A stretch of 64,000 nucleotides of DNA, taken from NCBI GenBank assembly GCA_902779575.1, contig CACZBW010000016.1, positions 1 through 64,000 of the forward strand. Direction: 5' to 3'. How positions within the stretch are numbered: the first letter of the stretch is position 1; each line of letters begins with the position of its first letter. Source of the DNA: an uncultured Lachnospiraceae bacterium. Lineage in GTDB: Bacteria > Bacillota > Clostridia > Lachnospirales > Lachnospiraceae. The position numbers and the translations under genes were made by a program. Of this stretch, positions 8,635 through 19,839 are shown one piece after another. The notes beneath the pieces were generated by a model, which did no database searches, was not told the DNA's origin, and was given only the letters and a program-made list of their open reading frames with translations.

Positions 8635-8713
8635 CAGCATGCATTGATTCAGAGGGCGTTAAATTAATTTTCCGCTGGATGGCCTTATTTCCGTATAATA
8701 TTTTATACAGCTG

Positions 8714-8755
8714 CGGCCTGCAGATTTCTTTCATGAGAATCTGCAGGCCGTTTTT
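8714..8755 (+). terminator. Rho-independent terminator after the phosphatase block
   Basis: A perfect 13-base stem (CGGCCTGCAGATT at 8714-8726 with AATCTGCAGGCCG at 8738-8750) ends in five T. It lies between convergent genes. Confidence 0.88.
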
Positions 8756-8785
8756 GATATATCCGTTTTTTATTCCGTCCGGTTT

Positions 8786-9790
8786 TTATTCCGGTCCGCA
8801 CAGGCTGACCGGTATGATCTCCTGCTGAAGAGGGCAGCCGGGTTCTTCGATCCGTCTCAGAAGAAGGCTGACAGCCGATTTTGCGAGACTTTTTCCCGGA
8901 ACACAGGAGATGGTCCGAAGTTTCGGAAGATAGGAGATCGTACGGTGAATATTGTCAAAACCGATAATTTCGATATCGTCCGGAACTTTTTTCCCGGCGG
9001 CAGCCAGCTTGTTGATCAGATAATAAGCCAGCTCATCGTTGAAGGAGAAGACCGCGGTAAAGTCAAGCGGTTCCAGAAGACTGGCGTCATCGCTGTCGTT
9101 GACGGTCGGATAAAAGCGGTCATGGGGCAGTTCCCGGATCTGTTCAGGGGAAATCCCTCCTTCCCTCAGAGCGTCCCGGAAACCGTTCCGCCTGTAAACA
9201 TGTGAAGAGTTCACCAGCGGACCGCCCAGATAAAGGAAACGCCGGTGCCCGCGGCTTACCAGATATCTGCCGGCCTGGTAAGCTCCGCTGTAGTCATCCG
9301 GCCGGGTCAGATCCATCTTAAGACCGGAGATTTCACGGTCAATCAGGACGATCGGAACCTTTGTCTGCAGAATCCGGTCTGCATTGTGGACGCCGCTGCT
9401 TATCGGAAACAGGAAAATACCGTCTACGGAATGGGAGATGGCAAGCTCCAGCATCTGCGCCTCCTGCTTCGCATCATTATGCGTACAGAGGATCATGACA
9501 ACATATCCCTTTTCACGCAGCAGCTGGTCCAGTTCATTGATCAGTGAGGAGTAGTGGGGATTCTGAATCTCTTCCACGACTACGGCGATGACATGGCTTT
9601 TGCCGGACCGCAGGCCGGAGGCAAGATTATTGCGGATATATCCAAGCTCCTCAGCCGCTTTTGATATCTTCGTCCGCGTGTCCTCCGGAAGCTTCGTATC
9701 CCCCCTGAGCACGCGCGATACAGTATTGACGGAGAAACCGCATTGTTCTGCCACATCTCTGAGTGTAATGCGTCCTGTTTTGTCTGCCAT
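8786..9790 (-). CDS. LacI-family transcriptional regulator of the arabinoside operon
   Basis: A 334-residue LacI/GalR-type repressor. The N-terminal helix-turn-helix reads ITLRDVAEQCGFSVNTVSRVL. The hinge and periplasmic-binding-like core follow, with typical segments such as IFLFPISSGVH, IVLIDREI and a near-terminal IEIIGFDN. The start at 9790 puts the helix-turn-helix six residues in, as is usual for the family; a longer GTG start at 9826 is possible but unlikely. It is divergent from the arabinose-type transport and GH51 genes and probably controls them, with an arabino-oligosaccharide or arabinose as inducer. A palindrome of the right type lies in their promoter. The effector is inferred from context. 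Confidence 0.9.
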   Translation of the reverse strand: MADKTGRITLRDVAEQCGFSVNTVSRVLRGDTKLPEDTRTKISKAAEELGYIRNNLASGLRSGKSHVIAVVVEEIQNPHYSSLINELDQLLREKGYVVMILCTHNDAKQEAQMLELAISHSVDGIFLFPISSGVHNADRILQTKVPIVLIDREISGLKMDLTRPDDYSGAYQAGRYLVSRGHRRFLYLGGPLVNSSHVYRRNGFRDALREGGISPEQIRELPHDRFYPTVNDSDDASLLEPLDFTAVFSFNDELAYYLINKLAAAGKKVPDDIEIIGFDNIHRTISYLPKLRTISCVPGKSLAKSAVSLLLRRIEEPGCPLQQEIIPVSLCGPE

Positions 9791-9956
9791 GGTATTTACC
9801 CCGTATCTCTCAGAAATGCTCATCACGCCGCAAACCCTGATGCAGACCGCATCCTTCTGCTTTGCGTCTTACAGGAGTGTCCCGGCGCAGCAGCTGCGCT
9901 GCCGCTGCTTTGGAGGATGCCGTGCGCGCACCGATGAAGTCCGGCAGCTTAAGCGG

Positions 9957-9977
9957 AAGTGTGCCTGAAGCACACTT
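9957..9977. other. Inverted repeat at the predicted start of the lacI-type transcript
   Basis: AAGTGTGC (9957-9964) and GCACACTT (9970-9977) form a perfect 8-base inverted repeat around a 5-base loop. It coincides with the transcription start predicted from the minus-strand promoter at 9984-10012. It could be an operator for autoregulation, a 5' stabilising hairpin, or a plus-strand terminator, since a T run follows on that strand. Confidence 0.5.
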
Positions 9978-9983
9978 TTTTCA

Positions 9984-10012
9984 ATTATAGCATTCATCAA
10001 ATACATGGACAA
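9984..10012 (-). promoter_or_regulatory. Promoter of the LacI-type regulator gene
   Basis: On the minus strand TTGTCC (10012 to 10007) and a perfect TATAAT (9989 to 9984) are 17 bases apart. The transcript would have a leader of about 185 bases before the ATG at 9790. Confidence 0.65.
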
Positions 10013-10120
10013 GAAGAAAGAAAGAACAAAAGAAATGGAAAATATGCATAAATTATGTGCGAGAAAATTGTAAAAAATAGTAAAAACGAAGTTTAAGATC
10101 AAAAAAACGGAGCCGACACG

Positions 10121-10149
10121 TTGACAAATTCATGGAATAACGTTAATCT
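10121..10149 (+). promoter_or_regulatory. Promoter of the arabinoside transport/GH51 operon
   Basis: A consensus TTGACA (10121-10126) is followed after 17 bases by TAATCT (10144-10149), which keeps the three most conserved -10 positions. The first gene starts about 67 bases beyond the predicted transcription start. Confidence 0.6.
10136..10147. promoter_or_regulatory. Candidate LacI-family operator
   Basis: AATAACGTTAAT is a palindrome with one mismatched pair, centred on CG as LacI/GalR operators usually are. It overlaps the spacer and -10 box of the operon promoter, where a bound repressor would block RNA polymerase. The divergent regulator gene starts 346 bases away. Confidence 0.5.
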
Positions 10150-10222
10150 ATATCTATCATAGGTATGTTGCAGTAATTGCGCTGCGGCGACCGGTGTAAC
10201 AGTTGTGAAAGGAGAACAAGGT

Positions 10223-11548
10223 ATGAAAAAAAGGTTGCTTGTAACACTACTTACCGCGAGTCTGGCTATGGCAGCGATCGGCGCAGTACCGGCCATGGCT
10301 TCCGACGACGGCTCCACACAGGGTACCAACACCTTTGTGGATGGCGGAACAGACCTGAGCTTCTGGACATTCCAGGAACTTCACGTAGCATTCTGGACCA
10401 CTATGGCTGATGTCTGGAATGAGCAGAATCCGGACCGCCCGATTAACCTGACCGTTACCAACGGCGAGTCCCATTCCCTTCATACCAAACTGCTCACCGC
10501 CTGCGAGGCCGGCGAGGGCACCCCGGATATCGCTGATATCGAGATCGGATATTATGGCTCCTTTGTCAACAAAGGCTATCTGATTCCGATCAACGACGCG
10601 GTGGAACCGTATGAGAATGACGTTGTCATGTCTCGTGTCACCATGTACGGCGATCCGGAAGGAAACTATTATGGCGTTGATTTCCACCTCGGAGCATCCG
10701 TGGCATATTATAACATGGACATCATGAACGCTGCAGGAGTCGACCCGGCTGATATCGTCACCTGGGATGACTTCATCGAAGCAGGAAAGAAAGTCCTGGA
10801 AGCAACCGGCAAGCCGATGTGCGCTGTTGAGACAGCCGACCTCTTCCTCCCGCAGATGATGATGCTTGAACTCGGCGCTCAGTATGTAGATGCGGAAGGC
10901 AACCCGAATCTTGTAACAGACGAGCATGTTCAGGTTATCGACAAGATCCGCGAGATGATCGATCTCGGTATCTGCATCGTGGCTCCGGGCGGCGGATTCC
11001 ATACCGAAGAGTGGTACGGATTCCTCGACCAGGACGGTGTTGCATGCGTCCTTATGCCGCTGTGGTACATGGGAAGATTCACCGATTACATGCCGGATCT
11101 GAATCAGAAGATGGCCATCTATCAGATCCCGGTATGGAACGAAGGCGACGTGCGTGAAGTCCTTCAGGGCGGCACCGGCACATCCGTTATCAAGGGAACC
11201 GAGAATGAACAGCTCGCAAAGGATTTCCTGGCATTCGCCAAGCTCTCCAAGGAAGGCTGCACATATGAGTGGAACGAGCTCGGATTTGACCCGATCCGTA
11301 CGGAACTCTGGGATGATCCGGAGATCACCGAGAACAAGGACAACAAGTTCCTTGCATATTTCACGACCAATCCGTTCGATATCCTGAAAGCAAACGGAAC
11401 CGAGCTGACCGCACCGGATATCTCCGGCCTGTATTCCACAACCTACAGTACTCTGGTTTCCACCACCTACGCGAATGCGTTTGAGATTTCGATCGATATG
11501 GATGCTGCCGAGCTTCTGCAGCAGGAGCAGGACAGCATAATCTTCTGA
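10223..11548 (+). CDS. ABC transporter solute-binding protein (CUT1, arabino-oligosaccharide type)
   Basis: A 441-residue family-1 extracellular solute-binding protein. The start at 10223 follows AAAGGAG; an upstream in-frame GTG at 10205 is less likely because it lies in front of that site. The N-terminus is a signal peptide cleaved after a PAMA site. The mature protein begins SDDG and has no lipobox cysteine, unusual for a binding protein of a monoderm Gram-positive. The body shows the usual two-lobe pattern, with conserved WNEQNPDRPINLTV near the first strand. Downstream genes are two CUT1 permeases and two arabinofuranosidases, so arabinose-containing oligosaccharides are the likely ligand (compare AraN). 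The ATPase is missing from the operon, as is common where one MsmX-like ATPase serves many CUT1 systems. Confidence 0.88.
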   Translation: MKKRLLVTLLTASLAMAAIGAVPAMASDDGSTQGTNTFVDGGTDLSFWTFQELHVAFWTTMADVWNEQNPDRPINLTVTNGESHSLHTKLLTACEAGEGTPDIADIEIGYYGSFVNKGYLIPINDAVEPYENDVVMSRVTMYGDPEGNYYGVDFHLGASVAYYNMDIMNAAGVDPADIVTWDDFIEAGKKVLEATGKPMCAVETADLFLPQMMMLELGAQYVDAEGNPNLVTDEHVQVIDKIREMIDLGICIVAPGGGFHTEEWYGFLDQDGVACVLMPLWYMGRFTDYMPDLNQKMAIYQIPVWNEGDVREVLQGGTGTSVIKGTENEQLAKDFLAFAKLSKEGCTYEWNELGFDPIRTELWDDPEITENKDNKFLAYFTTNPFDILKANGTELTAPDISGLYSTTYSTLVSTTYANAFEISIDMDAAELLQQEQDSIIF

Positions 11549-11600
11549 TCGCGGGTACTGCATTTTCAGAGAATAAAAAGTTGAATAACTGACCTGGGAG

Positions 11601-11632
11601 ATGCGGTGCGGGAGTGCTTTTCCGCACCGCAT
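11601..11632 (+). other. Intercistronic hairpin after the binding-protein gene
   Basis: A perfect 11-base stem (ATGCGGTGCGG at 11601-11611 with CCGCACCGCAT at 11622-11632) lies between the binding-protein and first permease genes with no T run. Such hairpins often stabilise the upstream mRNA, so that more binding protein than permease is made. Confidence 0.7.
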
Positions 11633-11651
11633 TCCTGTGAACGGAGGCATT

Positions 11652-12569
11652 ATGGAGAGCAAGAAGAAAAAAAGGTTATCGTCGAGATTCCTTTATTCTC
11701 AGAAAATAGCACCGTATGTTTTTATTGCGCCTTTTCTTATTACGTTCGTGGTGTTCTTCGCCTATTCGATCGTAAACATGGTTGTCATGAGTTTTCAGAA
11801 TGTTGCGGGAGCAAATTCCACTTTTATCGGACTGCAGAATTATCAGAAGATCCTGCCGAACGCTGTTTTCCAGAAGGCGCTTAAAAACAGTATCTTTTAT
11901 ACGATCGTATCCTGCGCGCTGATGATTCCGATTCCGCTTGTGATGGCTGTCATGCTGAACAGCCGCCACATGAAAGGGAAGGCCTTCTTCCGGAGCCTCC
12001 TGTTTATTCCCGCACTGACCTCGGTCGTTGTTTCCGGCGTCATGTTCCGCCTCATGTTCGGAGAACTGGAAGGCTCCTTTATGAACAAGCTGATCGGCCT
12101 GTTCGGAGCCGGTCCGCTGATCTGGCTGCGAACCCCGGTTACAGTCTGGATCATTCTGTTTTTCCTGTGTATGTGGAGATGGACAGGCGTAAATATGATG
12201 TACTATCTGTCCGGCCTGCAGCAGATCGACAGCGCCCTGTATGAATCCGCGGCGATTGACGGAGCCGGAACCCTGGATACCTTCCGCTATATTACGATTC
12301 CGCTCCTGAAGCCGACCACAATCTATGTGCTGACCATATCCATCTTCGGCGGCATGGCCATGTTCTCGGAATCCTATATGATCTTTAACGGCAATAAATC
12401 TCCGAACAATGTGGGTACGACCCTTGTGGGTATGCTCTACCGTATGGGTTTTGAACAGGGAAACCTGGGCATCGCCAGCGCGATCGGCGTGGTTTTCCTC
12501 CTTATTGTGCTTGTCGTAAATGTTGTCCAGCTGTTTATCAACGGCACGTTCGGCAGAAAGGAGGATTAA
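11652..12569 (+). CDS. CUT1 ABC transporter permease, AraP/MalF type
   Basis: A 305-residue integral membrane permease. The start at 11652 follows CGGAGG by 6 bases; a longer in-frame reading from 11601 lacks such a site. Six hydrophobic segments are evident, the first at about 21-43 (YVFIAPFLITFVVFFAYSIV). The EAA loop that contacts the ATPase is present in the form SAAIDGAGTLDTFRYITIPLLKP near residues 206-227. It pairs with the permease that begins 4 bases after its stop to form the transmembrane channel for the sugar taken up by the preceding binding protein. Translational coupling to the next gene is likely from the spacing. Confidence 0.9.
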   Translation: MESKKKKRLSSRFLYSQKIAPYVFIAPFLITFVVFFAYSIVNMVVMSFQNVAGANSTFIGLQNYQKILPNAVFQKALKNSIFYTIVSCALMIPIPLVMAVMLNSRHMKGKAFFRSLLFIPALTSVVVSGVMFRLMFGELEGSFMNKLIGLFGAGPLIWLRTPVTVWIILFFLCMWRWTGVNMMYYLSGLQQIDSALYESAAIDGAGTLDTFRYITIPLLKPTTIYVLTISIFGGMAMFSESYMIFNGNKSPNNVGTTLVGMLYRMGFEQGNLGIASAIGVVFLLIVLVVNVVQLFINGTFGRKED

Positions 12570-12572
12570 GGC

Positions 12573-13406
12573 ATGAAAAAGTCACCTGCCAAGACGACCC
12601 TCCTTATTCTTTTCTTTATCGGGGCTGCCGTAGTTACCCTGCTTCCGCTGGCTCTGCTTTTTGTCGCGTCCCTGCGTCCCGGGCAGGAGCTGATGAGGAA
12701 CGGACTGAATTTCAATATCGACTGGAAAAACGCAAACCTGGATGAGTACCGCTACCTTTTCAGCGGAAACAACGCTTATTTTACCTGGTATATCAACAGC
12801 CTGATCGTAACCGTGGTCCAGGTTGGACTCGCCCTGATCCTGAGTTCTTTTGTCGGCTACGGATTTGCGATGTATGAGTTTAAGGGAAAGAATCTTTCCT
12901 TCATGCTTGTGCTTCTGGTCATGATGGTTCCCACCGAGGTCATTATTCTTCCCCTGTACCGGCTGATTATCAGGCTGGGCCTGATCAATACGAAGGCGGG
13001 TATTATCGTACCCTATGTGGTCATCCCCATGCTGATCTTTTTCTTCCGGCAGTACCTGTCCGGAATTCCAAAGGATTTTGTTGATGCGGGACGTGTGGAC
13101 GGATGCTCCGAGTACGGAATCTACACAAGGATTATGCTCCCGCTGATGAAACCGGCTTTCGCGGCGATGGGAATCTACGAAGGTATGGCAAGCTGGAACA
13201 ATTTCTTCTGGCCCATGATCGTAATCAACCAGAACAGCAAGATTACGCTTCCGGTCGGCCTGCAGAGCCTTCTTTCCCCTTACGGCAACAATTACGATAT
13301 CCTGATCGCCGGCTCCTGCTTTGCGATCATTCCGATTCTCCTTCTCTTTGTCATGTTCCAGCGCTACTTTATCGAAGGTATGACGGCAGGAGGAGTGAAA
13401 GGCTGA
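12573..13406 (+). CDS. CUT1 ABC transporter permease, AraQ/MalG type
   Basis: A 277-residue permease with six predicted helices, the first at about 7-30. The EAA loop reads DAGRVDGCSEYGIYTRIMLP (about 171-190), followed by a MalG-like C-terminus ending FQRYFIEGMTAGGVKG, which is characteristic of this half of CUT1 systems. It starts 4 bases after the partner permease, with its ribosome-binding site (AAAGGAGG) inside that gene's end. Together they would import arabinosides or arabino-oligosaccharides for the two intracellular GH51 enzymes encoded next. The 15-base gap to the first GH51 gene supports a single operon. Confidence 0.9.
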   Translation: MKKSPAKTTLLILFFIGAAVVTLLPLALLFVASLRPGQELMRNGLNFNIDWKNANLDEYRYLFSGNNAYFTWYINSLIVTVVQVGLALILSSFVGYGFAMYEFKGKNLSFMLVLLVMMVPTEVIILPLYRLIIRLGLINTKAGIIVPYVVIPMLIFFFRQYLSGIPKDFVDAGRVDGCSEYGIYTRIMLPLMKPAFAAMGIYEGMASWNNFFWPMIVINQNSKITLPVGLQSLLSPYGNNYDILIAGSCFAIIPILLLFVMFQRYFIEGMTAGGVKG

Positions 13407-13421
13407 GGAGGTTCCGAAGCG

Positions 13422-16536
<3,115 letters not shown>

Positions 16537-16650
16537 TCCGGGCTGTTCGGAACCGCGCAGTATCGGCCAGACAGGATCATGCCGTACGGAAACGTACGGC
16601 TGCCGGATAAATTCAGAAAGTCTGGTGCGGCTGGAAAAGATAAGAGTTGA

Positions 16651-16694
16651 AAAAAGCCTTCCGGCGACACGTCTGTGCCTCCGGAAGGCTTTTT
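16651..16694. terminator. Bidirectional rho-independent terminator
   Basis: AAAAAGCCTTCCGG (16651-16664) and CCGGAAGGCTTTTT (16681-16694) form a perfect 14-base stem, with A and T runs suitable for both strands. It closes the arabinoside operon and the convergent repeat-protein gene. Nothing else was seen in the 302 bases between those genes. Confidence 0.9.
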
Positions 16695-16838
16695 CACATA
16701 TTCAGGCTTTCACTGTCTGCATTTGTATGCGCGGCTTTCTTTACCTGATCAGGTTTTCTTCGATTGCTCTTGAAGAAACGGCGGCTTCAGCTGAAAGATT
16801 ATCACATTTTAACAGAGGCCGCCGCATCTGACGGATGC

Positions 16839-18113
16839 TTACAGATCTGCTTCTGTCATGGATTCTTCCGTCATGGATTCAACGGGTTCTTCATCTGAAA
16901 AAACAGCGAAGATCGCCATCAGCATGGTTTCAAATCTTTCTTCCATCTCAGCCTGAAGATCATCGGCCGAAAGAATGCTGCCGTTCTTCTCAATCCGGGT
17001 AATCTCCGGATGATCTCCGATATATTCAAGAATCATGCTGTCAAGGGAGAGCTCACGGTTGTTTTCGTTGGTTGCCGCCAGATATTCATCGGTTGTTGTG
17101 CCGATCTCTTCGCAGAAGCTCTCGATGTCAGCCCAGTTGCCTTCTCCGTCCTGAGCGACCCTGCCTTCGGTGACGGTAAGGGAACCATCCTCCGCCTTTT
17201 CTATGGTCAGAAGGGCAGGCATGGATCCGCCGCTGGCTTCCACCAGGGTATCATTGTCAACATTGTAATTCAGCTGCCAGAAATCACCGACAACCTTGAT
17301 GGTTCCGTCTTCCGCTTCAATTGCGTTTGTAATCATGGGAACAAAGAAATTGAGATCAGCTGCATCAAAGCTGTCCGCGTTTGCTTCCAGCACATAGCTC
17401 TCAGCGGCGGCCGTGATTGCGTCATAGTACCTGATCAGTACGGATTCTTCCTCATCGTCTGATGGAATCTCGGCTTCGGTTTCATCTGTGAGCGCAGTAC
17501 CGGCGAGTCCTTCAATCAGGCTGCCGACTTCCTCTAAATTCAGATTGTTGTTTTCGTCCAGAATTCCCAGAGAATTAAGAAGGGCGTCTGCTTTTCCCTC
17601 ATCGAAATTACCGTTCTCATCTGTAAAGGCAGAGACAAGCCCGTCGAAGCTGCTGCGGAGTTCACTGCCTTCATCTGCCAGCTGGTTCAGAAGATCGCCG
17701 GCTGAGGAAGCGTCGCCGAAAAGCCCGGCAAGGGCGCCGTCTTCCGCGAAAAGCTGTGCGACAGGACCATCTTCGGAAAGTGCATTTGCCAGAGGACCGT
17801 CTTCAGCAAAGATATTCGCGACAGGACCGTCTTCCGCGAAAATACCCGCCAGAGGACCATCTTCCGCTACAAGGCCGGAGAGCTCGCCGCCTTCTGAGAA
17901 AAGTCCGCCCAGCTCACTGTCCGAAAGCAGTTTCCCAAGCTCGCCGTCTTCCGAAAACAGACTGGAAAGTCCGCCGCCTCCCAGCAGGCTGCCGAGAAAT
18001 CCGGAATCTTCCTGTTCCGCTTCCGACTCAGCGGCGAATACCGGCATGGTCGTGCCCGCCGTTCCTGTCATCAGCACCGCGCTCATCATAACTGCCATAA
18101 ATTTTCTGTTCAT
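16839..18113 (-). CDS. Secreted acidic protein with tandem decapeptide repeats, unknown function
   Basis: A 424-residue protein with a signal peptide cleaved after PVFAA near residue 28. Residues 51-130 form eight consecutive 10-residue units approximating [LIAV]-[FLV]-[AS]-E-[DG]-[GS]-[PE]-[LV]-[AGS]-x, for example IFAEDGPVAN and IFAEDGPLAN. A linker with GNFDEGKADALLNSLGI follows, then an acidic junction and a C-terminal domain of about 190 residues (from RYYDAITAAAES) that mixes beta-strands and helices. That last part resembles small ligand-binding or lipoprotein-like domains, but I cannot name it. The protein is very acidic and has no lipobox, sortase motif or membrane anchor, so it is probably released or held by charge. 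GGGAGG precedes the start. The promoter carries two 20-base direct repeats. Confidence 0.7.
   Translation of the reverse strand: MNRKFMAVMMSAVLMTGTAGTTMPVFAAESEAEQEDSGFLGSLLGGGGLSSLFSEDGELGKLLSDSELGGLFSEGGELSGLVAEDGPLAGIFAEDGPVANIFAEDGPLANALSEDGPVAQLFAEDGALAGLFGDASSAGDLLNQLADEGSELRSSFDGLVSAFTDENGNFDEGKADALLNSLGILDENNNLNLEEVGSLIEGLAGTALTDETEAEIPSDDEEESVLIRYYDAITAAAESYVLEANADSFDAADLNFFVPMITNAIEAEDGTIKVVGDFWQLNYNVDNDTLVEASGGSMPALLTIEKAEDGSLTVTEGRVAQDGEGNWADIESFCEEIGTTTDEYLAATNENNRELSLDSMILEYIGDHPEITRIEKNGSILSADDLQAEMEERFETMLMAIFAVFSDEEPVESMTEESMTEADL
17724..17960 (-). repeat. Tandem 30-base coding repeats (decapeptide units)
   Basis: About eight 30-base units encode the decapeptides at residues 52-130 of the secreted acidic protein. 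Units keep a common E-D-G core and vary at the hydrophobic positions. They are diverged in base sequence, so the array is old or under selection for variety. It is not a CRISPR array, because the period is continuous and in frame. Confidence 0.85.
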
Positions 18114-18190
18114 GATTTCCGCATCCTCCCTGAATGATAAAGATTTTATTCCGATAAACCGGTCAGGATGAAATAATTTTCATCCAGGAT

Positions 18191-18247
18191 ATTATACCAC
18201 AAGAATTTCCAAATGATATACAGAAAGTCCAAATGATACACAGAAAG
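18191..18247 (-). promoter_or_regulatory. Promoter with two 20-base direct repeats upstream of the repeat-protein gene
   Basis: On the minus strand a perfect TATAAT lies at 18196 to 18191. Immediately upstream are two adjacent 20-base repeats at 18208-18227 and 18228-18247 that differ at one position (core AAATGATAYACAGAAAG on the plus strand). The proximal copy covers the place of the -35 box, which is otherwise poor, as in activator-dependent promoters. Confidence 0.6.
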
Positions 18248-18306
18248 GGCCTGAAAAGTATAAGGAAAAGAAAAAGCGGAAAAAGCTGAATGAAAGGCTC
18301 TTTCGG

Positions 18307-18337
18307 CTGACTGCCGGTGCATCGGGTATGGTATAAT
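18307..18337 (+). promoter_or_regulatory. Promoter of the ATPase-CYTH gene
   Basis: CTGACT (18307-18312) and TATAAT (18332-18337) are 19 bases apart. The -10 is preceded by TGG, an extended -10 element that compensates for the long spacer. A short T run follows the -10. Confidence 0.5.
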
Positions 18338-18438
18338 TTTTTTATAAAACAAATGATAAAGCTGCCAAAAGCGGGATTACGGATTAGACCGCCTGGCCTG
18401 CGCGGCGGACAGTATAAAGAAAACAGGGAGGCGGACAG

Positions 18439-19575
18439 ATGATAATGCGAAAAATAGTGATTACCGGAGGACCCTGTGCGGGTAAGACAACTGCGATGAG
18501 CTGGATCCAGAATGAGTTTACCAGGCGGGGCTACCGGGTTCTTTTCATTCCGGAGACAGCTACGGAACTGATCTCAGGAGGCGTGGCGCCGTGGACCTGC
18601 GGCACGAATCTGGATTACCAGAAATGCCAGGTCCGCCTTCAGATGGAGAAAGAAGCCATATTTGAGCAGGCTGCCCGCACCATGAAGGATGAGAAGATTC
18701 TGATCGTCTGCGACCGGGGAGGACTCGACAACCGGGCATATATGACCCGGGAGGAGTGGGAGCAGGTCCTGGGCAGTGTCGGGATTGACGAGCTGACCCT
18801 GCGGGACAGCTACGACGCGGTCTTTCATCTGGTAACGGCTGCGAAAGGAGCTGAGGAGGCCTATACGACTGCCAATAATGCGGCGCGCTATGAGACCGTG
18901 GAGGAGGCAGCCGCCATGGATGACAAGCTGATCGCGGCCTGGACGGGGCATCCGCATCTGAAGATTATTGACAACGGAACCGATTTCAGGACAAAACTGG
19001 AAAAACTGATTGCCGAGATCGTATCCTTTCTGGGTGAACCGGATCCTATGGAGATCGAGCGCAAGTTCCTGATCGCCTATCCGGATATCGATTGGCTGGA
19101 GTCTCTGCCGAACTGTACAAAGGTGGAGATCGAACAGACTTATCTCAAGAGCAGTCCGGATATACAGATCCGGCTGCGCAAACGGGGGATCGACGGTCAT
19201 TATATATACTACCGCTCTGAGAAGCGGCCGATCTCGCCGACCCGCAGAGTGGTGCTGGAGGAGCGCCTCAGCGAGAGCGCTTATATCAAACAGCTTGCGG
19301 ACGCCGATCCGGAGGCAAGACCGGTCCGGAAGACCAGATACTGTCTGGCGGAGAACAACCGCTATTATGAAATCGATCTGTATCCGGAGTGGAAGAAGCA
19401 GGCTGTGCTGGAGATTGAACTCAGGAACGCGGAAGAAGCGGTAATCCTGCCTGAAGGGATCCATATGATCCGGGAAGTGACCGGAGACAGACGCTATAAG
19501 AATTCTTCCCTCGCCAGGGCAATGGTGGCGGAAGATGCGGACGAAAATCCGGGAAGCGGATGCAGAACGGAATGA
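18439..19575 (+). CDS. P-loop ATPase fused to a CYTH (triphosphate tunnel) domain
   Basis: A 378-residue two-domain protein. Residues 1-200 are a P-loop NTPase of the AAA_28/kinase-like type: Walker A GGPCAGKTT at 10-18, a hydrophobic strand ending in the acidic ILIVCDRG at 87-94, and a central region resembling nucleotide kinases. Residues 203-360 are a CYTH domain that starts with the signature ExExK (MEIERKFL, E205, E207, K209). It continues with alternating basic and acidic strand residues (IQIRLRKRG, KTRYCL, YYEIDLYP, AVLEIELRN) that line the tunnel. CYTH enzymes bind triphosphates with divalent metal and act as triphosphatases or adenylate cyclases. The fusion suggests a nucleotide-dependent reaction on a polyphosphate or a phosphorylated substrate. 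GGGAGG precedes the start. The gene is monocistronic by layout. Confidence 0.85.
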   Translation: MIMRKIVITGGPCAGKTTAMSWIQNEFTRRGYRVLFIPETATELISGGVAPWTCGTNLDYQKCQVRLQMEKEAIFEQAARTMKDEKILIVCDRGGLDNRAYMTREEWEQVLGSVGIDELTLRDSYDAVFHLVTAAKGAEEAYTTANNAARYETVEEAAAMDDKLIAAWTGHPHLKIIDNGTDFRTKLEKLIAEIVSFLGEPDPMEIERKFLIAYPDIDWLESLPNCTKVEIEQTYLKSSPDIQIRLRKRGIDGHYIYYRSEKRPISPTRRVVLEERLSESAYIKQLADADPEARPVRKTRYCLAENNRYYEIDLYPEWKKQAVLEIELRNAEEAVILPEGIHMIREVTGDRRYKNSSLARAMVAEDADENPGSGCRTE

Positions 19576-19751
19576 GGAAAGGCTCCGGTACAGCAGTATG
19601 TTCCGGAAAGGGCGGCATACCGCAGAAGAAAAACCTGTAAGCCGGAAGATAAGGAAAGATAACAAATGTATAAATACGCCTTGCACCTCTGAGTGAATTT
19701 TGTGCTTTTTGCATGAATACGCCGGAATCTATAAGAGAAGTAAAGAAATGA

Positions 19752-19783
19752 TTCACAAATTCTTCACTTTTTCATGATATAAT
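19752..19783 (+). promoter_or_regulatory. Promoter of the KamA-like gene
   Basis: A perfect TATAAT at 19778-19783 is preceded by TGA, giving an extended -10. TTCACA at 19752-19757 is a weak -35 with a 20-base spacer, so the promoter probably depends on the extended -10. The leader is about 50 bases. Confidence 0.5.
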
Positions 19784-19839
19784 TTAATCAGATTTGACGT
19801 ATGAAACAAAAGCAAAGTTACTCAGAAAGGAGCATTTAT

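Noticed and set aside
10247-11662. A 471-residue minus-strand ORF opposite the sugar-binding protein gene
   Set aside because: It is an antisense shadow: the plus strand has a signal peptide, family motifs and a ribosome-binding site, while this frame matches nothing.
17724-17960. A possible CRISPR array, because of the regular 30-base period
   Set aside because: The repeats are continuous, in frame, diverged in base sequence and lie inside a gene with signal peptide and ribosome-binding site; there are no spacers.
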